DNA from: CAVXYG01 sp963706835
GTDB lineage: Bacteria > Actinomycetota > Actinomycetes > S36-B12 > GCA-2699445
DNA length: 64,000 nt
Reading direction: 5' to 3'
Assembly (NCBI GenBank): GCA_963706835.1
Contig: CAVPOB010000036.1
Span: 87,874 to 151,873 of the forward strand
Shown here: one piece after another, positions 8,243 to 16,581 of the stretch
Numbering within the stretch: position 1 is the stretch's first letter
Layout of the letters: each line of letters begins with the position of its first letter
Notes under the pieces: model-generated
Told to the model about the DNA's origin: nothing
What the model saw: only the letters and a program-made list of their open reading frames with translations
The model's database searches: none
Translations under genes and position numbers: made by a program

Positions 8243-9967
8243 TCAGCGGGAACGGCGGGGCTCCCATCGGAACCACCGCAGGGCCACCAGCGCCGCGCCG
8301 GCCAGCCATCCGGCCATGACCAGCAGATGCCCCCAGAACGCGCCGTCGAGCGCCCCGCCGCTGGTGGCGGTCACCGCCGCCGCCACCGCGTGCCGCAGCG
8401 GGAAGGCCCACCCGATCGCATTCAGCACCGCGGGCATCTCCTCGACCGCGATGAAGATGTCCGAGACGAACGACAGCGGGAGCAGCAGCGACAGCGTGGC
8501 CGCGACGACCGCCTGGGGTCCGTCGACCAGGCTCACCAGGGCCAGCCCGCAGGCGGCGAAGCACATGATCGCCAGGGTGAAGACCAGCAGTGTCGGCAGC
8601 CAGCGGCCCGGCGGGAGGCTGACCCCGAATGCCGCGGCACCCACGCCGAACACCAGCGTCACGGTGAGCAGTCCCACCAGCAGCGAGGACGCGATGTGGC
8701 CCACCAGGTAGGACCAGGGCGGCATGGGGGTGCCCCGCAGCCGCTTCAGCACGCCCTGGCCGCGCTGCTCGGCAATCCCGCCGGCGAGATTGACGAAGGC
8801 GGCCACCGCCACGCCGTACACGGCGAATCCCGCGGCCAGGTACTGGGCCAGCGGCAGGCCCGCCCATTCCGCGTCCTCGCCGCTGACGACGGCGAAGAAC
8901 GACAGCATGAGCAGCGGGAACAGGACGGAGAAGAAGACCGACATCGGATCGCGGGCGACCTGCGCCAGCGCGTACCGGGTCTGGCCCAGGGCGTACCCCC
9001 AACTGCTCGGTGCGCCTGAGTCGATGACCGTGATCTGCCCGGCCGCACGCTCCTCGACCGGGGGCTCGAGGGCGTTGGCGTCACCGAGGCCTGCCTCCGC
9101 TTCGGCGGCTGCCTCCGGTGAGGCTGCCCGATGCTTCCCGCGCCGGGTCGATACCCCGCCGCTCGGCTCCCAGGTCAGTGCCTGCCGGGCGATGACGATC
9201 CCGGCCACCAGCCAGGTTGCCATGACGGCGATGTTCCCCCAGTCGGGGATGCTGGCGTCGATGTAGGGGTTGAATCCGTCGGTAAACGACTCCACGAACG
9301 GCTGCAGCGGGAACACCGCGGCGATCCGGTCCATCCAGGTCGGCAGGTCCCCGATGCCGAAGATGCCGGAGACGAAGGCCAGCAGGATCAGGCTGGTGTT
9401 GGCGAAGGCGGTGGCGGCGTTCGGGGTGGGGGCGACGGCAGCGACGGCCAGGCCCAGTGCCGTGAAGCAGGAGGCGCCCACGACGAAGGTGAGCAGCAGC
9501 GCCGGGATGTTGGCTGCGATGATCTGCACGTCGTAGAACACCACCCCGACCGTGATCATGATGACCACCGCCAGGGAGGCCACCCAGACCGCCGACAGCA
9601 CCCGGCCGGCCAGCTGCACCCACGGCCGCAGCGGGGTGCCCCGCAGTCGCTTCAGCACCCCGGACTGCCGGGCGTAGGCCAGCGAGATGGCCAGGGACAT
9701 GTAGCAGGCCATGCCGGTGGCGAAGACCGCGAACACCGGCGCCGTGTACTGCGCCAACCGCAGGCCGGTCTCATCGTCGATCACCGCGTTGCCGTAGATG
9801 GCGGACAGCACGACGAGGAAGGTCAGCGGGAACACCAGCGTGAAGAACGCCGCGAACGGATTGCGCCAGAAGTTCCGGTTGGCATAGCGGAACTGGCTCC
9901 ACAACTGGCGCGGGGTCGGCACCGGGTCCGCCGGCCGTGCCGCGGCTCGGGCCACCGCCGTGCTCAT
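8243..9967 (-). CDS. ABC-2 type transporter permease, tandem duplicated fusion
   Basis: A 574-residue membrane protein made of two ABC-2 permease domains joined head to tail. Each half begins with a similar segment (WSQFRYANRNFWRNPFAAFF in the first, LGQTRYALAQVARDPMSVFF in the second), followed by about six TM helices and the shared motif GVLKRLRGTPL/GVLKRLRGTPM. The two halves are separated by a charged linker of about 60 residues. Fusion means one chain supplies both membrane halves of the exporter. The ATG at 9967 overlaps the stop of the upstream ATPase gene by 4 bases (ATGA), so the pair is translationally coupled. Substrate unknown; relatives export drugs, lipids or antibiotics. Confidence 0.9.
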   Translation of the reverse strand: MSTAVARAAARPADPVPTPRQLWSQFRYANRNFWRNPFAAFFTLVFPLTFLVVLSAIYGNAVIDDETGLRLAQYTAPVFAVFATGMACYMSLAISLAYARQSGVLKRLRGTPLRPWVQLAGRVLSAVWVASLAVVIMITVGVVFYDVQIIAANIPALLLTFVVGASCFTALGLAVAAVAPTPNAATAFANTSLILLAFVSGIFGIGDLPTWMDRIAAVFPLQPFVESFTDGFNPYIDASIPDWGNIAVMATWLVAGIVIARQALTWEPSGGVSTRRGKHRAASPEAAAEAEAGLGDANALEPPVEERAAGQITVIDSGAPSSWGYALGQTRYALAQVARDPMSVFFSVLFPLLMLSFFAVVSGEDAEWAGLPLAQYLAAGFAVYGVAVAAFVNLAGGIAEQRGQGVLKRLRGTPMPPWSYLVGHIASSLLVGLLTVTLVFGVGAAAFGVSLPPGRWLPTLLVFTLAIMCFAACGLALVSLVDGPQAVVAATLSLLLPLSFVSDIFIAVEEMPAVLNAIGWAFPLRHAVAAAVTATSGGALDGAFWGHLLVMAGWLAGAALVALRWFRWEPRRSR

Positions 9968-10893
9968 TGGTTGTTCCCCTGGGTCAGATCGAGGTACACG
10001 TCCTCCAGGCTGGGCCGGCTGGTGGTGAGCCCGACCAGTTGGATGCCGCGCTCCAGCGCCCACGACGTGAGGGCGTGCAGGTCCGCGGTGGGGTCCGCGG
10101 AGCCGAGGTCGATCTGGTTGCCGTGCGTGCGGGGGCGTCCCAGCCCAACCGCCGGCAGATCATCCGGCCCCAGGCCGTCGGGCAGGTCGAAGGAGATCAC
10201 CGCGTCCACCCCGCCTGCGGCGACGAGTCCCGCGGGGGTGTCCAGTGCCACCAGGCGTCCGGACTGGATCACCGCGACCCGGTCGGCGAGGTGCTCGGCC
10301 TCCTCCATGTAGTGCGTCGTCAGCAGGATGGTGGTGCCGAGGTCCCGCAGCGAGGCGATGAGGTCCCAGGCCTGCCGCCGGGCCGAGGGGTCGAACCCGG
10401 TGGTCGGTTCGTCGAGGAACAGCAGTTCCGGATCGCCGACCAGCCCCAGTGCCAGGTCGAGCCGGCGGCGCTGACCGCCGGAGAGGGTCTTGGTCCGCGC
10501 CTTCGCCTTGTCCGACAGCCCGACGCGCTCGATGACCTCGGCCACGTCCCGGTGCTTCGGGTACAGCCCGGCGTACATGGTCACCAGTTCGCGGACGGTG
10601 AACTCCTCATCGAAGCCGGCCTCCTGCAGCACGATCCCGATCCGCTGCCGGTAGGCGCTACCGCCGGTCTGCGGGTCCATCCCCAGCACGGTGACGCTGC
10701 CCCCGGAGCGGTGCCGGTGGCCCTCCAGGATCTCCACCGTGGTCGTCTTGCCGGCGCCGTTGGGTCCCAGGAATGCGAACACCTCGCCGGGCTCGATGGT
10801 GAAGCTCAGCCCATCGACTGCTCGCAGGTCCCCGTAGTGCTTGCGCAGTTCATCGACGACCACGACCGGGCCGTCCTGGGTCTGAGGTCTCAT
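9964..10893 (-). CDS. ABC transporter ATP-binding protein (ABC-2/DrrA-like)
   Basis: A 309-residue ATPase with every ABC motif in order: Walker A GPNGAGKT (43-50), signature LSGGQ (137-141), Walker B LLFLDEP (157-163) and switch His194 in LLTTHYMEEAEHLADR. The MEEAE-LADR sequence and the roughly 80-residue C-terminal extension ending in SLEDVYLDLT are typical of the DrrA/ABC-2 exporter subclass. It is the first gene of the two-gene operon with the fused permease at 8243. It should energise export by the permease across the cytoplasmic membrane; no resistance or biosynthetic genes adjoin to hint at a substrate. Confidence 0.92.
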   Translation of the reverse strand: MRPQTQDGPVVVVDELRKHYGDLRAVDGLSFTIEPGEVFAFLGPNGAGKTTTVEILEGHRHRSGGSVTVLGMDPQTGGSAYRQRIGIVLQEAGFDEEFTVRELVTMYAGLYPKHRDVAEVIERVGLSDKAKARTKTLSGGQRRRLDLALGLVGDPELLFLDEPTTGFDPSARRQAWDLIASLRDLGTTILLTTHYMEEAEHLADRVAVIQSGRLVALDTPAGLVAAGGVDAVISFDLPDGLGPDDLPAVGLGRPRTHGNQIDLGSADPTADLHALTSWALERGIQLVGLTTSRPSLEDVYLDLTQGNNQ

Positions 10894-11290
10894 GCCTCCA
10901 TGATGGTCCGCGGCGGGGAAGTGGGTAGGGGAGTTGGCCCCTCGGCTGCTTCCCTCGCGCGCCGGTGGGGATGCGCGAAGGGCGGGAGGACGCGGCCCAT
11001 CATGTCGTCGGGGTCACGTGGTCCCAGGGCCGGCGGTCGTGACGCGAGCCGCCCTCGACCTGTTCGCGCTTCTCGTCCTTCTGGGCGCTCCTCTGGTGAG
11101 GGCGCAGCCAGATGTGCCTACGCCCATGAACGGGACGCGATCGGATGGGCGGTGACGAACACTCCTGAGCAAGCTGTTCGAACGCACGATGACTTGGTGG
11201 ACACCTTCGCACGCTTGTTGCAGTGCTGGACGGTCACTCGCGGCGGAATGCCGCCCGCTGGAGACGCCTGCCGCCGATGACTGGACGTGC
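10894..11290. other. Intergenic stretch upstream of the ABC exporter
   Basis: About 400 bases with only short overlapping frames on both strands and none with protein-like composition. It should contain the promoter for the minus-strand ABC operon. It also marks the start of the toxin-antitoxin and gene-remnant patch that extends to 18 kb. Nothing else was recognised. Confidence 0.4.
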
Positions 11291-11494
11291 TCACATGCCG
11301 CTGTCGGGCGCCCGGGACCAGCCTTCGAGGGTGTCCGCAATGATCTGGAGCTCCGTGAGCGTGCCGTCAGCGATGGCGATCACGAAGTCGTAGGCCCCAT
11401 CGTCGGGGGCGTCGACGCGCCAGCCGTTGATGTGGCAGAACACGACCGTCGCGAGCCAGGCCAGCCGCTTGTTGCCGTCAACGAGGCAGTGGCT
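11291..11494 (-). pseudogene. Remnant of a Doc (death-on-curing) toxin gene
   Basis: Reading the minus strand gives CLVDGNKRLAWLATVVF, then a run ending LEGWSRAPDSGM and a stop. The HxxxDGNKR block is the Fic/Doc active-site motif (here HCLVDGNKR), and the rest parallels the intact Doc at 16582-16965 (HALVDGNKRQALAATIAFL). Upstream of 11494 the frame carries no Doc-like sequence and no start, so the N-terminal half, including the part before the catalytic His, is lost. No antitoxin gene precedes it. It is best read as a decayed second Doc module. Confidence 0.78.
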
Positions 11495-11768
11495 CCTCGC
11501 CGCCGGGCAACCAGGAGAACTGTCTCCAGGTCACGGCACCTCGCGCCCATAACGCGGGCGGGGCCGCACGGCATTGGACGCGGGTCCGTTGTGCAACCGG
11601 CCGTGCTGCCCGGCCACTGTTGGCCGATCAGCTCGGCCGACGTCTGGTCGAACGCACGCTCCTTCGACGCACCACCGACGGTCGATCGTTTCTAGCCAGC
11701 TGCTCTCGGGGACTCGGGAGCTGGCCCTGAGCACGCCAACAGGCACCAGGTATGCCAAGGTTCGCCGC

Positions 11769-12242
11769 ATGGTGGACGTGCGTCTGGTCGAGGTCGACGC
11801 GGACAACTGGAGGGCGTGCGCGGCCCTCCGCGTCGGTGAGGAGCAGCAGCGTTGGGTCGCCGACGTCACCTACTACTTGTGCCTGTGCACCTACGGCGGC
11901 ACCTGGCATCCGCTCGCCATCCAACGCGGGGACGACGTCGTTGGGTTCCTCATGTGGGCGGTGGATGACGACCACAGCCGTTGGATTGGCGGGCTGATCG
12001 TCGACATAGCCCACCAGCGGCACGGCGTCGGGCGTGCGGCGATGATCGAAGCCATCCGGCTGCTCATCGCCCAACCCGGCTGTGCGGGCATCGGGCTCAG
12101 CCACCACCCGGACAACCGTGCCGCCCGCTCCCTGTACGGCGCACTCGGCTTCTCAGACACCGGCGAGACCGACGAAGATGGCGCTGAACTCGTCAGCCGG
12201 CTCCGGCTGGACGACGCGCAGGCACTGGCAACCATCGATTGA
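11769..12242 (+). CDS. GNAT-family N-acetyltransferase
   Basis: A 157-residue protein with the GNAT layout: N-terminal VRLVEVDADNWRACAAL, a central beta strand pair ending VGFLMWAVDDDHSRWIGGLIV, the acetyl-CoA pyrophosphate loop HQRHGVGRAA (Q/R-x-x-G-x-G/A), and HPDNRAARSLYGALGF near the end, the usual C-terminal GNAT block. The acceptor is unknown; the family includes RimI-, spermidine- and drug-acetylating enzymes. The ATG at 11769 was chosen because family sequence begins there, although no strong ribosome site is visible. It stands alone between remnants of other genes. Confidence 0.85.
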   Translation: MVDVRLVEVDADNWRACAALRVGEEQQRWVADVTYYLCLCTYGGTWHPLAIQRGDDVVGFLMWAVDDDHSRWIGGLIVDIAHQRHGVGRAAMIEAIRLLIAQPGCAGIGLSHHPDNRAARSLYGALGFSDTGETDEDGAELVSRLRLDDAQALATID

Positions 12243-12588
12243 TCCTCGACGGCGCCTTCGACCGGGCCGTGACCGACCGGGTCGCCTTCCTGCGCCAGCA
12301 CCTCAACCGAGCCACCAACCCCGCATAAGCCGGGCCGCCCCTATCGCCGACACGGACGCGACAACAGCGCAAGCCGATTCGCGTACCGGCAGCTGCGAGT
12401 AGGACGTTGTCGGTCGTGCCGCAAGCAGCCCCCTCTTCGATGCGGGATGCCGCGGGTCTGCAGCCACTCCCAGCCCCGACACAAGCCGACCAGCACGGGC
12501 AGCACCACCGGCACCACCGTCCCGAGGCCGTCCGCGACGGGCGGCCCCGTGATGCCGACCACCCGGCGTGGCGGTGTCGCGCCGCTGC
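12239..12588. other. Short gene remnants and no intact gene
   Basis: Directly after the acetyltransferase the plus strand reads a 29-residue protein-like tail (LDGAFDRAVTDRVAFLRQHL, then NRATNPA and stop at about 12328). It looks like the C terminus of a lost gene and has no start of its own. The remaining 260 bases show only shadow frames. Confidence 0.35.
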
Positions 12589-12800
12589 TCACCGTGGTGG
12601 GCGGGGCACCAGGACCGGCGCGCGAGCCAGGTAGCCGCGGAACTCGGGGTTGTCGCCCCAGGTCGCCTGGCCGCGCGCCTCCAGCAGGGGGACACCGTTG
12701 ACGCGGGTCAGCAGAAGCGCCACGAACAGCGGATACACCAGGGTGAGGTACTGCCACCCGGACAGCGCCGACAGTGCGACCCGGAACCCGGACCTGTGCC
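12589..12800 (-). pseudogene. C-terminal remnant of a DUF1295 (steroid 5-alpha-reductase-like) membrane protein
   Basis: The minus strand, from a stop just upstream near 12800 down to the TGA at 12589, reads ALSALSGWQYLTLVYPLFVA then LLLTRVNGVPLLEARG and WGDNPEFRGYLARAPVLVPR. This matches the C-terminal end of DUF1295 / steroid 5-alpha-reductase-related membrane proteins (SALSGW, GVPLLE and the aromatic WG-x-x-P-x-Y/F-x-x-Y block). Only about 65 of the usual 250 or more residues remain; the five or so N-terminal TM helices are gone. There is no start codon or ribosome site, so this is a 5'-truncated pseudogene. Confidence 0.72.
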
Positions 12801-13068
12801 ACGGTCACCTCGACCGACCCAATGCATCGACGCTGGCCCTGGCGGCCAGGTCAGATCCAGAGGCCATGGACGAACGACGCCCCGGCCACCCCCGCCGCGA
12901 AGCCCGCGCCGCCTGGACTCGCACACGCCACAGGCGGCGGAAGGGGCGCCTGCGCATGGAGCCCCGGGTGGCGGCGGCGGTGTCCCAATGGCCCCGCCCT
13001 GGACCGCGGCACTCACCGATAGGGCCCATAGACAGGCCCGCGCGGCGCGGGTCGTTGCACCGAAGGCG
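12801..13068. other. Gene-free spacer
   Basis: About 270 bases, very rich in CGCC repeats, with no credible reading frame on either strand and no hairpin of note. Confidence 0.35.
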
Positions 13069-13558
13069 TCAAGACTGATGGCGTGTGGCGAAGAACTGCT
13101 GCATCGCCCTGAACCCTGCCTGGTCAATCTTCGAGTGCTCGTTCTCCACGTCGTAGAACCTCAGTACAGCGGACCAAAGCCCGACCGATCGACCTCTCCA
13201 GATCACCGAAACCCTCGTCTGGCGGTTCCCGATCCGCGTGAACACCCACTGCACCGTTCCGCGGAACGGACCCCGGACTTGCTCCTCAACGGTCCGCAGG
13301 TCGGGTTCGAACTCGGTCACTCGAAGCACCTGTCGCACAGCGTCACGCCGATCGGCTCCCCCCGGCTTCGTGCTGGCCGCCATCTCCCGCACGCATCTGA
13401 CTGCCGGCCACTCGCCTCCCCCGCGCACCCGGGGCCCGAAACGTGGGCGTCCACCAGGGCGTCCGCCCGGCGTACTCGTCAGCGAACGCAGGGATGATCT
13501 CCGACGGGGTCGCGTCGATGACTGCGTCATCCACACAGTCGTACGTCGGCATCGCCAC
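13069..13558 (-). pseudogene. SRPBCC (polyketide cyclase/dehydrase-like) gene broken by a frameshift
   Basis: A good ribosome site (GGAGGAGG) precedes a GTG at 13558 (or ATG at 13552). The N-terminal frame reads AMPTYDCVDDAVIDATPSEI then IIPAFADEYAGRTPWWTP, a typical SRPBCC opening. Somewhere around 13390-13450 the frame changes, and a second frame reads LRVTEFEPDLRTVEEQVRG, WVFTRIGNRQTRVSVIWRG and ends FRAMQQFFATRHQS, the usual strand-and-helix C terminus of the same fold. Joined, it would be about 162 residues, the normal size. The middle is unlike protein in both frames, so real decay is more likely than one sequencing slip. Confidence 0.68.
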
Positions 13559-13883
13559 ACACCTCCTCCGTCTTCCGCTGTGCCTCGCTCAGCGGCCACC
13601 TGAGGTTCCTTGTCCTGCACCGACCGCCGGAAGGCAGCGGGCGAAGGTCCTCATCGCTCGGTGCGTGCGATGCCCCCGTGCTCGATGGCGACATGGCGTC
13701 GCGAGGACGTGGGTGGCCGAACGTGAAGCCGCCCCGCCGCCAAAGGCCCAACCAGGCCCGGACGGTGCAGTCCAACCGGGAGCCGAGCGGCTTGGCGAAC
13801 GTGGCCCGACAGGCGGCGATGCGGGTCACTGCCTCGGCGCGCCGATGCGGGGTGCGGACGAGAACGCTGTGTAGCAGGGTCGA
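13559..13883. other. Region of ambiguous small frames
   Basis: About 325 bases. One minus-strand frame (ending near 13680) has a partly protein-like run, TRIAACRATFAKPLGSRLDC then TVRAWLGLWRRGGFTFG, with no start signal or family; it may be a remnant. Otherwise nothing is supported. Confidence 0.3.
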
Positions 13884-14318
13884 TCAATCGTCGATGTGCG
13901 CTGCACCCCGCCGCTTCAGCTCCTCAATCCCGGCGCGCATCGCGTCCAGCTTCGCCGCCGGGTGGCCATCCCAGTCGGTGAGTTCACCCGCGACGCGCAG
14001 GGGCGCGCGACTGCGGAAGGACTGCGTGGGGTTCCCCGGGAATCGCTTGTCGGTGACGTTGGGGTCGTCCTCGAACTCACCTGTCGGCTCAACGAGATAG
14101 ATGCGCCCTCGTCCCTCGCCTGCAGCAAGTTCAGCGCCCCACACCGCGGCATCCAGCGTGGCGGTGAAGTAGACGTAGTGCATCGTGCGGCCGTCCTCGA
14201 AGTTCGACTCCCGGCCGGGCACCAGCAGTTCACCCACGCCGAGAGTCGCCTTCGTGCCGTGCAGGTACACGCCGGCCTCGTAGACCTCGAACGGCACCGG
14301 TTCCCGCTGGGCGTCCAC
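13884..14318 (-). CDS. arr: NAD+-dependent rifampin ADP-ribosyltransferase (Arr)
   Basis: A protein of about 144 residues with the full Arr pattern: VYLHGTKATLGVGELLVPG near the N terminus, MHYVYFTATLDAAVWGAELA, then YLVEPTGEFEDDPNVTDKRF and PGNPTQSFRSRAPLRV. These correspond to the NAD-binding His/Tyr/Asp residues of known Arr proteins, and the length fits (130-150). Arr transfers ADP-ribose from NAD+ to the 23-hydroxyl of rifampin and inactivates it; some homologues act in stress physiology. The GTG at 14318 is the best start because family sequence begins about 10 residues later, but no strong ribosome site is seen. It sits next to four TA modules. Confidence 0.9.
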   Translation of the reverse strand: MDAQREPVPFEVYEAGVYLHGTKATLGVGELLVPGRESNFEDGRTMHYVYFTATLDAAVWGAELAAGEGRGRIYLVEPTGEFEDDPNVTDKRFPGNPTQSFRSRAPLRVAGELTDWDGHPAAKLDAMRAGIEELKRRGAAHIDD

Positions 14319-14525
14319 CCGTCGACAGTAGTCCCGAGTGCGAGTCGGTGGCACCCACGAGCGGCAGGTGACCGGCTTCGATCTGCGTCCACACGCGGCG
14401 CAGTGACGCATTGGGCGCCGCGACACCGGGGCGGTGTGCGGCGAAGCGATGCGCCGATGGTGAGCCGCGTTCGGCGCACGGCGTCTGCAGGCCGTCGCGC
14501 AGCTACTGCTCGCCGACAGACCGCG

Positions 14526-14927
14526 TCAGCCGCCCAGGCGGACGATCCGGCCGGCGAGTTCGACCAGGAACCGTGCGCGGCGCAGGAGTGGCTCGGCTGT
14601 CGTGGCGTTCAACAGTGTCGTGCCGTACTCGACCTCTGCCTTGGCGCCGGTCAGTTCGCGCATGGCCTTCTCGGCCGCGGGTGCCTCGGCCCGCCTGCCG
14701 AGGGCGGTCCGCAGCTCCTTGGCCGCCGCCGCGTGGTCCTTGCCCTTGCGGGTTGCGCCGGTGAGCTCGGTGACGATCGCGTCCTTGGCGCTGATGCCGG
14801 CGTGGATGGCAGCACCGGCGGCCGCCGTGTGGCGCTGGTCGAGCAGATCGTCCTCTGCCGAGGCGAGGTACTCCTCGGCCTTGGCCAGGAAGGCCCTGGC
14901 GTGATTGCGCTGCTCGGCTCCGGGCAT
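14526..14927 (-). CDS. HEPN-domain toxin-like protein of a HEPN/MNT pair
   Basis: A 133-residue all-helical protein, with AKAEEYLASAEDDLLDQRHT near the start and AAIHAGISAKDAIVTELTG, the typical second helix pair of HEPN proteins. An R-x4-H motif (RKGKDH) follows, the catalytic or AMP-acceptor motif of HEPN RNases. Its ATG shares one base with the stop of the upstream nucleotidyltransferase gene (TGATG), so the two are translationally coupled. In HEPN/MNT systems the HEPN protein is generally an RNase toxin which the MNT partner neutralises by AMPylation; that role here is inferred from family and arrangement. Confidence 0.82.
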   Translation of the reverse strand: MPGAEQRNHARAFLAKAEEYLASAEDDLLDQRHTAAAGAAIHAGISAKDAIVTELTGATRKGKDHAAAAKELRTALGRRAEAPAAEKAMRELTGAKAEVEYGTTLLNATTAEPLLRRARFLVELAGRIVRLGG

Positions 14928-15517
14928 CAGGCAGCACCGCCGGCCGTGCGCGGCATCGGACCGATGAGCGCCAGCCCGTGACGGAGGATGTCGCTGACGA
15001 CGGGTTCGCCCGACCGGGCCGCCTCCTGGAAACGGTCCGGCGTGAAGACCAGGACGTCGCAGCCGTTGCCCAGGCCGGTGCTCACGGCGTCCTGAAGATC
15101 GGTCCTCCCGTCCCACCCGGGGGCCGCGATGACCGCGAGGTCGATGTCGCTGCCCTCGCCCGCCTCGCCGCGGGCGATCGACCCGAAGAGGACCACCGAC
15201 TCCACGCCGGGACCGACCGACGCCGCGACGGCCGCCCTGAGCATGGCCAGCGGGTCGGCGAGCGCGCGAAGATGCGCCACCGCAGCGTGCCCCTCGTTGA
15301 TGGTGTGCACCCCGGCCCGGCCGATGGTCTGCGTCTCCACGATGCCGAGCCGGGTCAGGGCTTTGAGCGCCTCCTGGACCGACCACAGGCTGTGCCCGCC
15401 GCCGACCAGGCCGTGGAGCTGTCGGCCGGTCACCGGCGCGCCGGTGCGCAGCAGCGCCGAGAGCACGGCGCCCCGCGCCCCCGGGATGAGTCCGCCGAAC
15501 GGCTCCCCGAACACCAT
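14927..15517 (-). CDS. MNT-type nucleotidyltransferase antitoxin with N-terminal wHTH domain
   Basis: A 196-residue protein. Residues 10-75 look like a winged helix-turn-helix (LLRTGAPVTGRQLHGLV, then VQEALKALTRLGIVETQTIG). Residues 90-150 hold the minimal nucleotidyltransferase core with VLFGSIARGEAGEGSDIDLA, the G-S-x-x-R-G-x(4-5)-S-D-x-D motif for metal and nucleotide binding. It should act as the antitoxin of the downstream HEPN protein, and the wHTH suggests it also represses its own operon. A perfect 16-bp palindrome lies 13 bases before the start codon, a natural binding site. Confidence 0.86.
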   Translation of the reverse strand: MVFGEPFGGLIPGARGAVLSALLRTGAPVTGRQLHGLVGGGHSLWSVQEALKALTRLGIVETQTIGRAGVHTINEGHAAVAHLRALADPLAMLRAAVAASVGPGVESVVLFGSIARGEAGEGSDIDLAVIAAPGWDGRTDLQDAVSTGLGNGCDVLVFTPDRFQEAARSGEPVVSDILRHGLALIGPMPRTAGGAA

Positions 15518-15529
15518 GCGATCAGCCTA

Positions 15530-15545
15530 CCAGTCATATGACTGG
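15530..15545. promoter_or_regulatory. Perfect 16-bp palindrome, likely operator of the HEPN/MNT operon
   Basis: CCAGTCATATGACTGG is a perfect palindrome 13 bases upstream of the MNT start. A related half-site, CATACGACTG, follows at about 15556-15565 (compare CATATGACTG at 15535-15544), so two operator copies may exist. The position overlaps the expected promoter, which suits autorepression by the wHTH domain of the MNT protein. Confidence 0.65.
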
Positions 15546-15939
15546 CCTGACATTCATACGACTGCCAGAATCTCCACGACAGACCTGCCGCCGCTGCGTC
15601 CTACTGGTGCCGAAGTGACGCGCCCCGGATGATCCCCACTGGACTCCTGACAGCGCGCTGAGCGCTGGCCGCACCACGACGTGACGGTCACGTTGAGTGA
15701 CCGTCGGGAGCCTGCACCCCAATCCGACCGACACTCGGGCGGCCCGATGGGCCTCAGGTGGGAGGCGCGACCCCGGTTCGTCACGCTGTGTGAGATCGGG
15801 CAGGTGGGACGGCGGTCCGGGACCGGCTGAAGCACCGCGTCATACCGCGCCCGACTCGCGGCGCTGTGACGCAGCTGCCGCATGCCGTTCTGCATTGAGC
15901 AGGTCGTGCTCGGGTCGAACCCGGCGTGCTCGCGCGACG
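15546..15939. other. Spacer between two TA modules
   Basis: About 395 bases without a credible gene. A short hairpin, CGGGT-CGA-ACCCG (15911-15923), lies just beyond the end of the minus-strand mazF and may help terminate it. The same stretch resembles a tRNA T-loop on the minus strand but no tRNA fold surrounds it. Confidence 0.4.
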
Positions 15940-16278
15940 TTACAGGTCCAGCAGCAGCGCGAGTGTCTCGCGGACCTCGGTCAGGACCACCGGCCCAACG
16001 TTTCCGGTGCGCTCGTGGATCCGAGTCGTGGCCACGGATCGCAGGTGCTGGCACTGCGCCGAGGAGCGGGCCGCGAGTCCGTTGTCTTCGTCGGGATCGA
16101 TCAGAACCTCGGTGCTGCTCGTGCGGGTGGCTCGGGTCAATGGGACGACCTGAACGACGTTGGGTCCACCCGCGAGGACCCGGGCGGCGGTCACGACGAT
16201 CGCCGGCCGGCGTAGGCCGGCCTCGCTACCGGCGGGCATGCCGAGGTCGAGCCCTATGACGTCACCCGGCGTCAGCAT
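15940..16278 (-). CDS. mazF: MazF/PemK-type endoribonuclease toxin
   Basis: A 112-residue protein that starts LTPGDVIGLDLGMPAGSEAG and continues RRPAIVVTAARV, then VVQVVPLTRATRTSSTEVLI and LAARSSAQCQHLRSVATTRI. These are the ordered motifs of the MazF/PemK fold (GDV, RPA-V, P-T and the late C-x-x-R-T/S block). Such toxins cut mRNA at short sequences. The ATG at 16278 overlaps the upstream antitoxin by 17 bases, so translation is coupled. A second MazF-type gene with different sequence lies at 17739. Confidence 0.86.
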   Translation of the reverse strand: MLTPGDVIGLDLGMPAGSEAGLRRPAIVVTAARVLAGGPNVVQVVPLTRATRTSSTEVLIDPDEDNGLAARSSAQCQHLRSVATTRIHERTGNVGPVVLTEVRETLALLLDL

Positions 16279-16459
16279 CGAGCCACGCCGTCTCATCCTC
16301 GTTGAGCTCTGCCGAGAGGTCCCGCGCCATGGCGTCCTGGCGGAGTGCTCGGATGGCCCGGCTGACCGTCTCATCGATCGTCTCGTGCCGCTGCGCCGCC
16401 AGTCGCGTCACCTGCGCATGAGTGTCCCTGCTGATGCGGATCGTCGTTGTCTCGGCCAC
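16262..16459 (-). CDS. Ribbon-helix-helix antitoxin partner of MazF
   Basis: A 65-residue protein from a GTG at 16459: AETTTIRISRDTHAQVTRLA followed by a helix-turn-helix pair and an acidic tail LNEDETAWLDADAG. The N-terminal strand TTTIRIS and following helix fit the MetJ/Arc (RHH) fold, and the acidic C terminus is the usual toxin-wrapping part. The open frame continues upstream, but it would run through a perfect inverted repeat at 16471-16502, so the GTG is the sensible start. It overlaps the mazF start, which fits an antitoxin-first TA operon that represses itself. Confidence 0.83.
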   Translation of the reverse strand: MAETTTIRISRDTHAQVTRLAAQRHETIDETVSRAIRALRQDAMARDLSAELNEDETAWLDADAG

Positions 16460-16470
16460 ACCACAACGGT

Positions 16471-16502
16471 ACCGCGTGTAGACAGATTCGTCTACACGCG
16501 GT
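16471..16502. promoter_or_regulatory. Perfect 13-bp inverted repeat, likely TA operator
   Basis: ACCGCGTGTAGAC at 16471-16483 and GTCTACACGCGGT at 16490-16502 are exact reverse complements, separated by 6 bases. The element ends 12 bases before the GTG of the RHH antitoxin. Two RHH dimers binding one such repeat is the common way these operons repress themselves. Confidence 0.72.
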
Positions 16503-16581
16503 CGCATGGCCGTCCACGGGAAAGCAGCCGAGCTGCCCGACTCGCGGCGGAAGGTGGCAACCTGCTCCAGCGGAGCGCCGG

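Noticed and set aside
15908..15926. A GGGTTCGACCC stretch on the minus strand resembling a tRNA T-loop
   Set aside because: No acceptor stem, D-arm or anticodon arm surrounds it; it is explained as a short symmetrical hairpin after mazF.
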